Source: Bradyrhizobium cenepequi (GTDB lineage Bacteria > Pseudomonadota > Alphaproteobacteria > Rhizobiales > Xanthobacteraceae). From it: a stretch of DNA of 64,000 nucleotides. Below the pieces are notes generated by a model. That model did no database searches, had not been told where the DNA came from, and saw only the letters and a program-made list of their open reading frames with translations. The stretch covers positions 372,001-436,000 of the forward strand of contig NZ_JAGKJI010000001.1 of the NCBI RefSeq assembly GCF_020329485.1, in the 5' to 3' direction. Shown here piece after piece: positions 54,090 to 63,659 of this stretch (position 1 is the first letter of the stretch; each line of letters starts with the position of its first letter). The position numbers and the translations under genes are program-made.

Positions 54090-56420
54090 CTAGGCACGCG
54101 ACCGCAATTCGCGCGCGGCGGCGACCATATTGGCGAGCGCCGGGCGCACCTCCTCCCACTTGCGGGTCTTTAGTCCGCAGTCCGGATTAATCCAGAGCTG
54201 AGTGTCGGAGAGCCGCTGCCTTGCGAGCTTGAGGAGATCGGTGATCTCGCCGACCTCGGGCACGCGCGGCGAGTGGATGTCGTAGACGCCGGGACCGATT
54301 TCGTTCGGGTAGCGGCAATTCCTGAACGCGTCGAGCAATTCCATTTTCGACCGCGAGGTCTCGATCGAGATGACGTCGGCGTCCATCGTCGCGATGGCGT
54401 CGATGATGTCATTGAACTCGGAATAGCACATATGGGTATGGATCTGGGTCTCGTCGCGCACGCCGGAGCAGCAGATGCGAAAACTGTCGACCGCCCAATC
54501 GAGATAGGTACTCCATTCCGACCTGCGCAGCGGCAGGCCTTCCCGCAGCGCTGCCTCGTCGATCTGGATCATGCCGGCGCCCGCCGCCTCGAGATCGAGC
54601 ACCTCATCGCGGATCGCCAGCGCGATCTGCCGGCACACCTCGCTGCGAGGCAGGTCGTCGCGGACAAACGACCAGTTCAGGATGGTCACAGGACCCGTCA
54701 ACATCGCCTTCACTGGCTTCGTCGTCAGCGATTGGGCGAACTGCCACCATTCGACCGTCATCGGGTGCGGTCGTGAGACGTCGCCGTAAAGGATCGGCGG
54801 CCTGACGCAGCGCGAGCCGTAGGATTGCACCCAGCCAAGTTCGGTGAAGGCGAAGCCGGAAAGCTGCTCGCCAAAATACTGCACCATGTCGTTGCGCTCG
54901 AACTCGCCATGCACCAGGACGTCGAGCCCGATATTCTCCTGCCAGCGCACCACGTGCGCCGTCTGATCTTGGAGATAGCTCTTGTATGCCGTGTCGCTGA
55001 GTGCGCCCTTGGCATGAGCGGCGCGCGCGTTCCTGACGTCGGTGGTCTGCGGAAAGGAGCCGATGGTCGTGGTCGGGAAGCGCGGCAGGTTGAATCGCTC
55101 GTGCTGCACCCCGGCGCGGTCGGCGAACGGGCTGGCACGATGGCGCATGCCATCATCGATGACGGCGAGACGCTGCGCGACAGCCGGGTTGTGAATCCGA
55201 GGCGAGATCTTGCGCGCAGCCGCGGCCGCATCGGATGCGCGGATAGCTTCGGACGCATGGTCGCGGCCGCTTCCAAGCGCCGTCCCCAGCGCGGCAAGCT
55301 CTTCGAGCTTCTGCACTGAGAATGAAAGCCAGGTTTTCACTTCGGGATCGAGCCTGGTCTCCAGCGCGAGATCGATTGGCACATGAAGCAGCGAGCACGA
55401 TGGCGCGATCTGGACGCGCTCCTTGCCGAGCTTTGCCACCACAGGCTCGATCCGGTCGAGGATCCGGCTCAAATCGGCGCGCCAGATGTTGCGGCCGTCG
55501 ATCACGCCGAGTGACAGCACGCGCTCTTTCGGAACGTCCATGAGATCGCCGAACTGTTCAGGCGCGCGCGCGAGATCGAGATGCAGGCCGGCGACCGGAA
55601 GATCAAACGCGACCGCCCGATTGCCGCCGAGCCCACCGAAATAGGTTGCCAGCATGATCCTGATATTCGGCGCCGCTTTGGCGATTTCGGAATAGGCGCG
55701 CCGCAAGGCTTGCTGCGCGGCGGCGTCCAGATCAAGCACGAGACAGGGCTCGTCGATCTGCACCCATTCCGCACCGCGGGCAGCAAGTTCGCGCAAGACT
55801 TCGATGTAGACCGGCAAGAGCCTGTCGAGCAGCGACAGCGTGTCGAAATGCGCGTCCTTGGACTTGGCCAGTTTTAAGAATGTGATCGGGCCGATCAGCA
55901 CGGGGCGCGTCTGATAACCTAGCGCCTTCGCCTCCTCATACTCTTCGATCGGCTTGCGCGAGGCGAGCGCAAAATACTGGTTCTTGCGAAGCTCCGGCAC
56001 TATGTAGTGATAGTTAGTGTCGAACCATTTCGTCATTTCGAGCGCCGCCACGCCGTGCGCGTGATAGGCGTGTCCGCAGGCCCCGTCATGCGTGCTGCCT
56101 TGGGCGCCGCGTGCCATTGCGAAATAGGTCGCAAGCGGCACCGCGCCGCCGGTCCAGCCATAGGTTTCCGGGATCGCGCCGACCATCGCGCAGGTGTCGA
56201 GCACCTGGTCGTAGAACGAAAAGTCGTTCGATGGGATCACAGTGATGCCGAGCTTCTTCTGCCGCGCCCAGTTGGCCGCACGCAGCCCGACACCAGTTTC
56301 GATCAGAGTCTTCTCGTCCGATGCACCGGACCAGAAGCGTTCCAGCGCGAATTTCATTTCACGGCGCGGACCGATCCGCGGCGTGCCGAGGGATGCAACA
56401 GCAAGTGAAGTGGGAGACAT
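54090..56420 (-). CDS. metE: Cobalamin-independent methionine synthase
   Basis: 776 residues from the ATG at 56420, the usual length. The N-terminal half starts SLGTPRIGPRREMKFALERFW (given as GTPRIGPRREMKFALERFW), and the C-terminal catalytic half holds FPTTTIGSFPQT, QIDEAALREGLPLR, the zinc ligands in IHTHMCYSEF and NPDCGLKTRKW. It methylates homocysteine from 5-methyltetrahydropteroyl-triglutamate without B12. A cobalamin riboswitch lies 120-270 bases upstream, so high B12 should repress it in favour of a MetH encoded elsewhere. Confidence 0.96.
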   Translation of the reverse strand: MSPTSLAVASLGTPRIGPRREMKFALERFWSGASDEKTLIETGVGLRAANWARQKKLGITVIPSNDFSFYDQVLDTCAMVGAIPETYGWTGGAVPLATYFAMARGAQGSTHDGACGHAYHAHGVAALEMTKWFDTNYHYIVPELRKNQYFALASRKPIEEYEEAKALGYQTRPVLIGPITFLKLAKSKDAHFDTLSLLDRLLPVYIEVLRELAARGAEWVQIDEPCLVLDLDAAAQQALRRAYSEIAKAAPNIRIMLATYFGGLGGNRAVAFDLPVAGLHLDLARAPEQFGDLMDVPKERVLSLGVIDGRNIWRADLSRILDRIEPVVAKLGKERVQIAPSCSLLHVPIDLALETRLDPEVKTWLSFSVQKLEELAALGTALGSGRDHASEAIRASDAAAAARKISPRIHNPAVAQRLAVIDDGMRHRASPFADRAGVQHERFNLPRFPTTTIGSFPQTTDVRNARAAHAKGALSDTAYKSYLQDQTAHVVRWQENIGLDVLVHGEFERNDMVQYFGEQLSGFAFTELGWVQSYGSRCVRPPILYGDVSRPHPMTVEWWQFAQSLTTKPVKAMLTGPVTILNWSFVRDDLPRSEVCRQIALAIRDEVLDLEAAGAGMIQIDEAALREGLPLRRSEWSTYLDWAVDSFRICCSGVRDETQIHTHMCYSEFNDIIDAIATMDADVISIETSRSKMELLDAFRNCRYPNEIGPGVYDIHSPRVPEVGEITDLLKLARQRLSDTQLWINPDCGLKTRKWEEVRPALANMVAAARELRSRA

Positions 56421-56540
56421 TGGCTTAACCCCATGTGTTGGGGGCAAAGGCCGTAGTGACACGTCTGGATTCCCTAGCGTGACGCGCGCAAGGAATCGCA
56501 ACGCACCACCGGGACACCCCGCCCGAGGACGTGTATGTTG

Positions 56541-56690
56541 CCGAGGCAGGTCTCCTGGCTCGCGGGTCTCCGCTCGGGTCCGGCCTTCCCGAAGCCTTGC
56601 CGGCTTCAGTGGCAGTTGTGGACCGCGGCTCGCCGCTTACAGTTGCGGGGGCAGCTCCGGCTTTGCACCGGCTTCCCTCTTAGCTTCGGA
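56541..56690 (-). promoter_or_regulatory. Cobalamin riboswitch controlling metE
   Basis: On the minus strand the conserved pieces occur in order: AAGAGGGAAGCCGG, GCCCCCGCAACTGTAAGC, the B12 box region GCCACTGAAGCCGG ... GGGAAGGC (56579-56613), and GCGAGCCAGGAGACCTGCC at the 3' end. This is the standard AdoCbl-type aptamer. It faces metE and lies back-to-back with the nrdA riboswitch. Confidence 0.95.
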
Positions 56691-56839
56691 AAGATCTCTC
56701 CGAAGAACCACGACGCGTTCACTTACCGGCAAGATCGCGCGAACGTCAACTCGGCTGACATCACGTGCGCATGGAGCCGGTTGTTCACAGCGTCAACGAT
56801 GGGAGCGCAAAAATTCTTGCGCTTGGCCCAGGCGTCCCA

Positions 56840-56870
56840 TTGACACCATTGTCCAAATCGCACCAGATGT
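56840..56870 (+). promoter_or_regulatory. Possible nrdA promoter
   Basis: TTGACA at 56840-56845 is a good -35 match, located about 55 bases before the riboswitch. No convincing -10 appears at 17 bases, so this is tentative. The 56700-56880 stretch between the two riboswitches must hold both promoters. Confidence 0.35.
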
Positions 56871-56897
56871 AGCTGTTACGGTCCGCCATGACGCAAG

Positions 56898-57064
56898 GAA
56901 TGGTGGCTAAGAGGGAAGCCGGTGATCGCGCATCGCTCGCGAGAATCCGGCGCTGCCCCCGCAACTGTAAGCAGTGAGTTGCTCCCGATTTTAGACGTCA
57001 CTGATGCGGCTTCGCATCGGGAAGACGGGGGGTGACGCCGACCTGCGAGCCAGGAGACCTGCCG
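56898..57064 (+). promoter_or_regulatory. Cobalamin riboswitch controlling nrdAB
   Basis: Plus-strand copy of the same aptamer: GGTGGCTAAGAGGGAAGCCGG (split: GGTGGCTAAG, AGGGAAGCCGG), GCTGCCCCCGCAACTGTAAG, B12 box GTCACTGATGCGG ... GGGAAGACG (56996-57027) and GCGAGCCAGGAGACCTGCC. It lies about 130 bases before the nrdA start. Confidence 0.95.
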
Positions 57065-57195
57065 TGACAGCAAAATAACGTCCACGGGCGGGGTGTCCCG
57101 GCGGTCGCTTGCAGGCTCATGCCGGTCCGCCGCCGGCATCATCACGCAGCGTCGCTTTCTGGCATCCGGCCCCAGCAACTCACGGGGTCTGCACG

Positions 57196-60072
57196 ATGTC
57201 ACTCTCTCTCGATCGCGAAGCAACAGTCGCGCCGCTCATTCACCCGCGACCCGAATCACTTGCAGCGTCGGAAGCGCGGTTGCCGATGCAGGTGATCCGC
57301 CGCAATGGCACCGTCTCGCAATTCGATGCCGGCAAGATCTCGGTGGCGATGACCAAGGCTTTCCTCGCGGTCGAGGGACATACCGCGGCCGCATCCCGCC
57401 GCGTTCACGAAGCGGTCGAAGCGCTGACGGCCGAGGTGATCGGCGCGCTGTCGCGCCGGATGAGCGAGGGCCGCACCTTTCATATCGAAGACATCCAGGA
57501 CCAGGTCGAACTGGCGCTGATGCGCAGCGGCCATCATAAGGTCGCGCGCGCCTACGTGCTCTATCGCGAGGAGCGTGCGCGGCAGCGCGCCGAGCAGCAA
57601 GCGGCGAAATCCGAGGGCGCACCGAGCGGGCCAATCATCCACGTGACGCTCGCGGACGGCAGCGAGGTGCCGCTCGACCATGCCAGGCTGGCGATGATCG
57701 TGGGCGAAGCCTGCACCGGGCTCGACGGTGTCGAGGCCGCGCCGGTGATCGCGGAAATCCAGCGCAATCTCTATGACGGCATCAGCCAGGACGAACTTGC
57801 GCTCGCCAGCGTGATGGCGGCGCGCACGCTGGTCGAGCAGGAGCCGAACTACGCCTATGTCAGCGCGCGCCTCTTGCTCGACAAGCTCCGCACCGAAGTG
57901 CTGTCCTTCGTGCTTGATACGCCAACAACCGCGTCGCAGGCGGACATGGCTGTGCTCTATGGCGAATACTTCCCTAACTATATCAAGGCCGGAATCAGGA
58001 CCGAATTGCTCGATCCCGAGCTCGGTCGCTTCGACCTGAACAAGCTCGCCGCGGCGCTGAAGCCGGAGCGCGATCTCGCGTTCCAGTTCTTAGGGCTGCA
58101 GACGCTCTATGATCGCTATTTCCTGCATGCCCGCGGCAACCGGATCGAATTGCCGCAAGCTTTTTTCATGCGCGTCGCCATGGGGCTGGCATTGCGCGAG
58201 ATCGATCGCGAGGCGCGCGCGATCGACTTCTATAATCTCTTGTCGTCCTTCGACTTCATGGCGTCGACGCCGACGCTGTTCAATTCCGGCACGCTGCGGC
58301 CGCAACTGTCATCCTGCTTCCTCACCACCGTTCCCGACGATCTCGACGGCATCTTCAAGTCGATCAAGGACAACGCGCTGCTCGCCAAATATTCCGGCGG
58401 CCTCGGCAATGACTGGACACGGGTGCGCGGACTTGGCGCGCATATCAAGGGGACCAATGGCGAGAGCCAGGGCGTGGTGCCATTCTTGAAAGTGGCCAAC
58501 GACACCGCAATCGCGGTCAACCAGGGCGGAAAACGTAAGGGTGCCGTCTGCGCCTATCTCGAGACCTGGCACATCGATGTCGAGGAGTTCCTGGACCTGC
58601 GCAAGAATACCGGCGACGACCGTCGCCGCACCCATGACATGAACACGGCAAACTGGGTGCCCGACCTCTTCATGCAGCGCGTCGAGGCTGACGGCGACTG
58701 GACGCTGTTTTCGCCGGACGAAACGCCGGATCTGCACGATCTCTACGGAAAGGCTTTCGCCGAACGTTACGCGTCCTACGAAGACAAGGCCGCGCGGGGT
58801 GAGATGCGCGTGTCCAAGAAGATCCGCGCGGTCGATCTCTGGCGGAAGATGCTGACCATGCTGTTCGAGACCGGGCACCCCTGGATCACCTTCAAGGATC
58901 CCTGCAACCTGCGTTCGCCGCAGCGCCATGTCGGCGTGATCCACTCGTCGAATCTCTGCACCGAGATCACGCTCAACACGTCGGATGAGGAGACCGCAGT
59001 CTGCAATCTCGGCTCGGTCAACCTGCTCAACCACGTCGGCGACCGCGGGCTCGACACTGTCAGGCTGCAGCGGACGATCGCGACCGCGATGCGGATGCTC
59101 GACAATGTCATCGACATCAATTTCTACACCATCCCCGAGGCGCGACGCTCCAACCTGCGGCACCGCCCGGTCGGCCTCGGGCTGATGGGATTCCAGGATG
59201 CGCTGCATGTGCTGCGGATCCCGCTTGCTTCGGACGCAGCCATTACCTTCGCCGACACCAGCATGGAGGCGATCGCCTATCACGCGATCTCGGCGTCCGT
59301 CGATCTCGCCGCCGAGCGCGGGCGTTATCCGTCGTTTGAGGGATCGCTGTGGAGCCGGGGCATCCTGCCGATCGATTCGATCGAACTGCTCGCAGAAGCG
59401 CGCGGTGAAGTCGAGATGGACCGCTCGCGGACGCTGGACTGGGACGACTTGCGCGAGCGCGTCAAGACGATCGGCATGCGCAATTCCAACGTGATGGCGA
59501 TCGCGCCGACGGCAACCATCTCCAACATCTGCGGCGTGGCGCAGTCGATCGAGCCCGCCTACCAGAACCTCTATGTCAAATCCAACATGTCCGGCGACTT
59601 CACCGTCGTGAACGCTTTCCTGGTCCACGACCTCAAGGCGCGCGGATTGTGGGACGAGGTGATGGTCAGCGACCTCAAATATTTCGACGGCAGCTTAGGC
59701 GCGATCGACCGTATCCCCGATGATTTCAAGGCGCTGTATGCGACCGCGTTCGAGATCGACAGCGCCTGGCTGATCGAGGCGGCGGCACGGCGGCAGAAAT
59801 GGATCGACCAGTCGCAGTCGCTCAACCTCTATATCGCCAATCCCTCCGGCAAGAAGCTGGATACGCTGTATCGTCTTGCCTGGCAGCGCGGCCTGAAGAC
59901 GACCTATTACCTGCGCTCGCGCAGCGCCACCCATGTCGAGAAGTCGACGCTGAAGGGCACCGACGGCAGGCTCAACGCCGTCACGGTAGCCCCCGCGATG
60001 GCCATCGCACCGGATTTGTCCGGCGCCATCGCCTGCTCGATCGACAATCCCGAATGCGAAGCCTGCCAGTGA
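57196..60072 (+). CDS. nrdA: Ribonucleotide reductase alpha subunit with two ATP-cone regions
   Basis: 958 residues from the ATG at 57196, about 200 longer than E. coli NrdA. The extra length is N-terminal: one ATP cone (VIRRNGTVSQFDAGKISVAM onward, about 30-125) and a second cone-like region (VTLADGSEVPLDHARLAMIV, about 135-230). Catalytic parts are intact: SSCFL, SSNLCTEITLN with the thiyl-radical Cys, MRNSNVMAIAPTATIS and the C-terminal redox pair in NPECEACQ. It reduces ribonucleoside diphosphates with NrdB. The cobalamin riboswitch upstream implies B12 represses it, leaving a class II enzyme in charge. Confidence 0.95.
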   Translation: MSLSLDREATVAPLIHPRPESLAASEARLPMQVIRRNGTVSQFDAGKISVAMTKAFLAVEGHTAAASRRVHEAVEALTAEVIGALSRRMSEGRTFHIEDIQDQVELALMRSGHHKVARAYVLYREERARQRAEQQAAKSEGAPSGPIIHVTLADGSEVPLDHARLAMIVGEACTGLDGVEAAPVIAEIQRNLYDGISQDELALASVMAARTLVEQEPNYAYVSARLLLDKLRTEVLSFVLDTPTTASQADMAVLYGEYFPNYIKAGIRTELLDPELGRFDLNKLAAALKPERDLAFQFLGLQTLYDRYFLHARGNRIELPQAFFMRVAMGLALREIDREARAIDFYNLLSSFDFMASTPTLFNSGTLRPQLSSCFLTTVPDDLDGIFKSIKDNALLAKYSGGLGNDWTRVRGLGAHIKGTNGESQGVVPFLKVANDTAIAVNQGGKRKGAVCAYLETWHIDVEEFLDLRKNTGDDRRRTHDMNTANWVPDLFMQRVEADGDWTLFSPDETPDLHDLYGKAFAERYASYEDKAARGEMRVSKKIRAVDLWRKMLTMLFETGHPWITFKDPCNLRSPQRHVGVIHSSNLCTEITLNTSDEETAVCNLGSVNLLNHVGDRGLDTVRLQRTIATAMRMLDNVIDINFYTIPEARRSNLRHRPVGLGLMGFQDALHVLRIPLASDAAITFADTSMEAIAYHAISASVDLAAERGRYPSFEGSLWSRGILPIDSIELLAEARGEVEMDRSRTLDWDDLRERVKTIGMRNSNVMAIAPTATISNICGVAQSIEPAYQNLYVKSNMSGDFTVVNAFLVHDLKARGLWDEVMVSDLKYFDGSLGAIDRIPDDFKALYATAFEIDSAWLIEAAARRQKWIDQSQSLNLYIANPSGKKLDTLYRLAWQRGLKTTYYLRSRSATHVEKSTLKGTDGRLNAVTVAPAMAIAPDLSGAIACSIDNPECEACQ

Positions 60073-60096
60073 GCGGCGGAAATAAGGAGTAACGCC

Positions 60097-61224
60097 ATGC
60101 TCGACTGGTCAGACCCCGCCACGCCCGCGCGCCACGCGGCCGTTCCCGTCACGAACATCGCCGCAGCCAGCAACCAGACTGGCCTCGGTGCCATCGATCG
60201 CCATGGCGGCCGTGTCTCGGTCGACGACAAGCGAATGATCAACTGCCGCGCCGACCTCAATCAATTGCTGCCGCTGAAATACAAATGGGCCTGGGAGAAA
60301 TATCTCGCCGCTTGCAACAATCACTGGATGCCGACGGAGGTCTCGATGCAGGCCGATATCGCGCTGTGGAAATCGCGCGACGGTCTGACCGAGGACGAGC
60401 GACGCGCGATCAAGCGCAATCTCGGCTTCTTCGCGGCTTCCGAAAGCCTCGTCGCCAACAACATCGTGCTGGCGATCTACCGCCATCTGACCAATCCGGA
60501 ATGCCGGCAATATCTGTTGCGGCAGGCATTCGAGGAGGCCGTCCACACCCACACCTTCCAGTACATCGTCGAGAGCTTGGGGCTCGATGAGGGCGAACTG
60601 TTCAACATGTACCGCGAGGTGCCTTCGATATCAGGCAAGGCGGCATGGGCATTGAAGCACACCCAACATCTCGACGATCCCGATTTCAGGACCGGGACGC
60701 CGGAAGCCGACCAGGCGTTCCTGCGCGACCTCGTCGCCTTCTATGTCATCTTCGAAGGCATGTGGTTCTATACCGGCTTTGCGCAGATCCTCTCCCTCGG
60801 CCGGCGCAACAAGATGATCGGGATTGCGGAGCAATATCAGTATATCCTGCGCGATGAATCTATTCACCTGAACTTCGGCATCGACGTTATCAACCAGATC
60901 CGAATCGAGAATCCGCACCTTTGGACGAGGTCGTTCCAGGAGGAGATTCGCGAAATGGTACGGACGGCGGCCGAGCTCGAAGCAGCCTACGGGCGGGACA
61001 CCATGCCGCGCGGCTTTCTCGGACTGAACGCGGCACTTTGCGAAACCTACATGCACTTCATCGCCGATCGCCGCTCTGCCCAGCTTGGGCTCGCGCCGGT
61101 ATTCGATGAGGCCGACAATCCTTTCCCCTGGATGTCGGAGGCGATGGACTTGAAGAAAGAGAAGAATTTCTTCGAGACCCGCGTCATTGAATACCAGAAC
61201 GGCGGCGCGTTAAGCTGGGAGTAA
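60097..61224 (+). CDS. nrdB: Ribonucleotide reductase beta subunit, class Ic-like (Phe at radical position)
   Basis: 375 residues with AAGGAG before the ATG. The six metal ligands are Glu116 (FAASESL), Glu147 and His150 (FEEAVHTH), Glu220 (VIFEGMW), Glu254 and His257 (LRDESIH). The position that holds the radical tyrosine in class Ia, four residues after the first ligand His, is Phe154. Glu at ligand one and Phe at the radical site are the two hallmarks of the Chlamydia class Ic subunit, and every ligand is offset by exactly 27 from its published numbering (89, 120, 123, 127, 193, 227, 230). A manganese-iron cofactor is therefore expected. It lies 24 bases after nrdA. Confidence 0.95.
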   Translation: MLDWSDPATPARHAAVPVTNIAAASNQTGLGAIDRHGGRVSVDDKRMINCRADLNQLLPLKYKWAWEKYLAACNNHWMPTEVSMQADIALWKSRDGLTEDERRAIKRNLGFFAASESLVANNIVLAIYRHLTNPECRQYLLRQAFEEAVHTHTFQYIVESLGLDEGELFNMYREVPSISGKAAWALKHTQHLDDPDFRTGTPEADQAFLRDLVAFYVIFEGMWFYTGFAQILSLGRRNKMIGIAEQYQYILRDESIHLNFGIDVINQIRIENPHLWTRSFQEEIREMVRTAAELEAAYGRDTMPRGFLGLNAALCETYMHFIADRRSAQLGLAPVFDEADNPFPWMSEAMDLKKEKNFFETRVIEYQNGGALSWE

Positions 61225-61415
61225 CCAACGGCCCGAGAGGCAGCCGCTGCCGGGACCCCTTCCTTTTGTGCATTCCAGTGGTCGCAAATCCGTCTTGCCA
61301 GACGCCATGAATAGGTGTTCAGCTTTTGCAGCGATCCGCGCTCGATCGCCCAAAAGCAGTGAAGTCTCGTTCGGCCGATCGCGAGCCGGCGAGGGCCTGG
61401 GGACGGAACCGTGCC

Positions 61416-62090
61416 ATGGTCTATCGGCGAACCCATCAAGTGGTGAAACGGCTGGCCGCCCGGCGCAGCGCCATTCTGGCGGCGGCGCGGGAGGCGGCGG
61501 CGGATGGCGGCATGGCGGCGGTCCAGATCGCCCCGGTTGCGGTCCGCGCCCATGTCGCGGCCGGGACCGTCTACCGCTACTTCCCGTCAAAGGCCGATCT
61601 GATCTCCGAGCTGATCGCCGAGGTCTCGCGCGACGAGCTCGCCGCGATCCGCCGGGCGGCCGATGCCGCGCCGGGACCATCTTCGGCGCTGGCCGCCGCG
61701 GTCACCACCGTCGCCGTCCATGTGTTGTCGCAGCGCAAGCTCGCCTGGGGGATTCTGGCCGAACCTGTCGACGTCGACGTTACCGCCTCGCGGCTTGCCA
61801 GCCGGCGCGAGATCGCTGGCGAGATCGCCACCCGAATCGATGCCGCGGTGCGCGCCGGTCACCTGCCGGCGCAAGATACTGCGCTCGCCGCCACTGCGCT
61901 GCTCGGCGCGTTGCATGAGTCGCTGGTCGGCCCGCTCGCACCCGACAATCTCGACGATCCCGTCAAGCTGCGCGATGCGGTGCAAACAGTGACGCTGCTC
62001 GCGCTGCGCGCCGTCGGCGTCATGGACGCCCGCGCTCGCGGCCTCGTGGTGCAGGCCACTACGCCCGCGAAGGCTTTGGTGGGGGCATAG
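61416..62090 (+). CDS. TetR/AcrR-family transcriptional regulator
   Basis: 224 residues from the ATG at 61416; the longer upstream frame overlaps a non-coding stretch. The N-terminal helix-turn-helix is typical (RRSAILAAAREAAADGGMAA, VAVRAHVAAGTVYRYFPSKADLI quoted as VAAGTVYRYFPSKADLI). The C-terminal ligand domain is Ala-rich and unassigned. No divergent target gene is adjacent; it lies between nrdB and, convergently, pyk. Its regulon is unknown. Confidence 0.9.
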   Translation: MVYRRTHQVVKRLAARRSAILAAAREAAADGGMAAVQIAPVAVRAHVAAGTVYRYFPSKADLISELIAEVSRDELAAIRRAADAAPGPSSALAAAVTTVAVHVLSQRKLAWGILAEPVDVDVTASRLASRREIAGEIATRIDAAVRAGHLPAQDTALAATALLGALHESLVGPLAPDNLDDPVKLRDAVQTVTLLALRAVGVMDARARGLVVQATTPAKALVGA

Positions 62091-62111
62091 GCGGCGGCGC
62101 GATGAGTAGGA

Positions 62112-62183
62112 GTGGGCAGAGCGAAGCGTGCCCACCATTCGCGAGAACGTCAAGAGATGGTGGGCACGCTTCGCTTTGCCCAC
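62112..62183. repeat. Palindromic repeat (GTGGGCA type)
   Basis: Arms GTGGGCAGAGCGAAGCGTGC (62112-62131, continuing CCACC) and GTGGGCACGCTTCGCTTTGC (62160-62179, continuing CCAC) form an inverted repeat. Between convergent TetR and pyk genes. Confidence 0.8.
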
Positions 62184-62222
62184 CCGGACCCCGTAATGAC
62201 GTCGAGGAGACGTCGCTTTCGC

Positions 62223-63659
62223 TCACTTCTCCGCGTCGCTTTGCGAGGCGACGGAAGCGATGCGGACCATGTTGGTGGTGCCGGGGATGCCGAGCGGGAC
62301 GCCGGCGACGATGATCACGCGCTGGCCGGCGCGGGCAAAGCCATCCCTGAATGCTATGGAGTTGGCGCGGTCGACCATGTCGTCCTGGTCGCGCGCGTCC
62401 TCGGCAACGACGCAGTGCACGCCCCACACGACCGAGAGTTTGCGGCCCGTCGCCAGATTCGGGGTGATCGCAACGACCGGTACCTTGGGCCGTTCGCGCG
62501 CGACGCGGATCGCGGTCGAGCCCGACGAGGTCCAGCAGATGATTGCCGAGAGGTCGAGCGTCTCGGCGATCTGGCGCGCGGCATCCGCAATGGCATCGCC
62601 AACCGTCGGCTCCGGCTCGGCGCGCTGCGCAGTGAGCACGCCGCGATAGGTCGGGTCGCGCTCCACCTCCTCGCCGATGCGGTTCATGGTGGTGACCGCT
62701 TCCACCGGATATTTGCCGGCGGCGGATTCCGCCGAAAGCATGATCGCGTCCGCGCCTTCATAGACGGCGGTCGCGACGTCGGAGACCTCGGCGCGCGTCG
62801 GCACCGGCGCCTGGATCATCGATTCCAGCATCTGGGTTGCCACCACCACCGGCTTCCCGGCGCGGCGCGCCATCCGCGTCATCTGCTTCTGCAGGCTTGG
62901 CACGCGCTCCAGCGGCAGCTCGACGCCGAGATCCCCGCGCGCGACCATCAGCGCATCGGACGCCTCGATGATGTCGGCCAGCCGGTCGATCGCCTGCGGC
63001 TTCTCGATCTTGGCCATCACTGCGGCGCGGCCACGGATCATCTTCTTGGCCTCGTGGACATCCTCGGCGCGCTGCACGAAAGATAGTGCGATCCAGTCGA
63101 TACCCGTCGTCAGCGCGGCCTCGAGATCGGCGCGGTCCTTCGGCGTCATCGCCGAGACCGGCAGGTCGGTGTCGGGCAGGCTGACGCCCTTGCGGTCCGA
63201 CATCTTGCCGCCGATCACCACGCGCGTCACCGCGTGGTCGGGCGAGGTCTCTTCCGCGATCAGCCGCACCTTGCCGTCGTCAAGGAGCAGCGAGTGACCT
63301 GGCCGCAGCGCCGCCAGGATTTCAGGATGCGGAAGCTGGACGCGGGTGCTGTCGCCCGGCGTCTTGTCGGAATCGAGCACGAAGCTCTGGCCGTTGTTGA
63401 GCTGCACTGATCCTTCGGCAAAGGCGCCGAGCCGGAGCTTGGGGCCCTGCAAGTCGACCAGGATGCCGATCGGCCGGCCGTAGCTGGACTCGACATTGCG
63501 GATGGTCTTGACGAGGTCCCGCATCTTGTCATGCGGGGTGTGGCTCATGTTGATGCGAAAAAGGTCGGCGCCGGCCTCGAACAGCTTGCGGATCATTGCG
63601 CTGTCAGAGGAGGCGGGACCCAGGGTCGCGAGAATCTTGATTCGACGCAGTCGTCTCAT
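62223..63659 (-). CDS. pyk: Pyruvate kinase
   Basis: 478 residues. RIKILATLGPASSDSAMI at the start, then FRINMSHTPHDKM, the active-site Lys region VMAKIEKPQAI, MVARGDLGVELPLERVP and the C-terminal allosteric domain (PVVAITPNLATGRKLSVVWG). It converts phosphoenolpyruvate and ADP to pyruvate and ATP. Its ATG overlaps the stop of the DUF1036 gene by four bases (ATGA), a coupling common in rhizobia. Confidence 0.97.
   Translation of the reverse strand: MRRLRRIKILATLGPASSDSAMIRKLFEAGADLFRINMSHTPHDKMRDLVKTIRNVESSYGRPIGILVDLQGPKLRLGAFAEGSVQLNNGQSFVLDSDKTPGDSTRVQLPHPEILAALRPGHSLLLDDGKVRLIAEETSPDHAVTRVVIGGKMSDRKGVSLPDTDLPVSAMTPKDRADLEAALTTGIDWIALSFVQRAEDVHEAKKMIRGRAAVMAKIEKPQAIDRLADIIEASDALMVARGDLGVELPLERVPSLQKQMTRMARRAGKPVVVATQMLESMIQAPVPTRAEVSDVATAVYEGADAIMLSAESAAGKYPVEAVTTMNRIGEEVERDPTYRGVLTAQRAEPEPTVGDAIADAARQIAETLDLSAIICWTSSGSTAIRVARERPKVPVVAITPNLATGRKLSVVWGVHCVVAEDARDQDDMVDRANSIAFRDGFARAGQRVIIVAGVPLGIPGTTNMVRIASVASQSDAEK

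Noticed and set aside
58309..59628. 439-aa minus-strand frame opposite nrdA
   Set aside because: Shadow frame of nrdA without recognisable domains.
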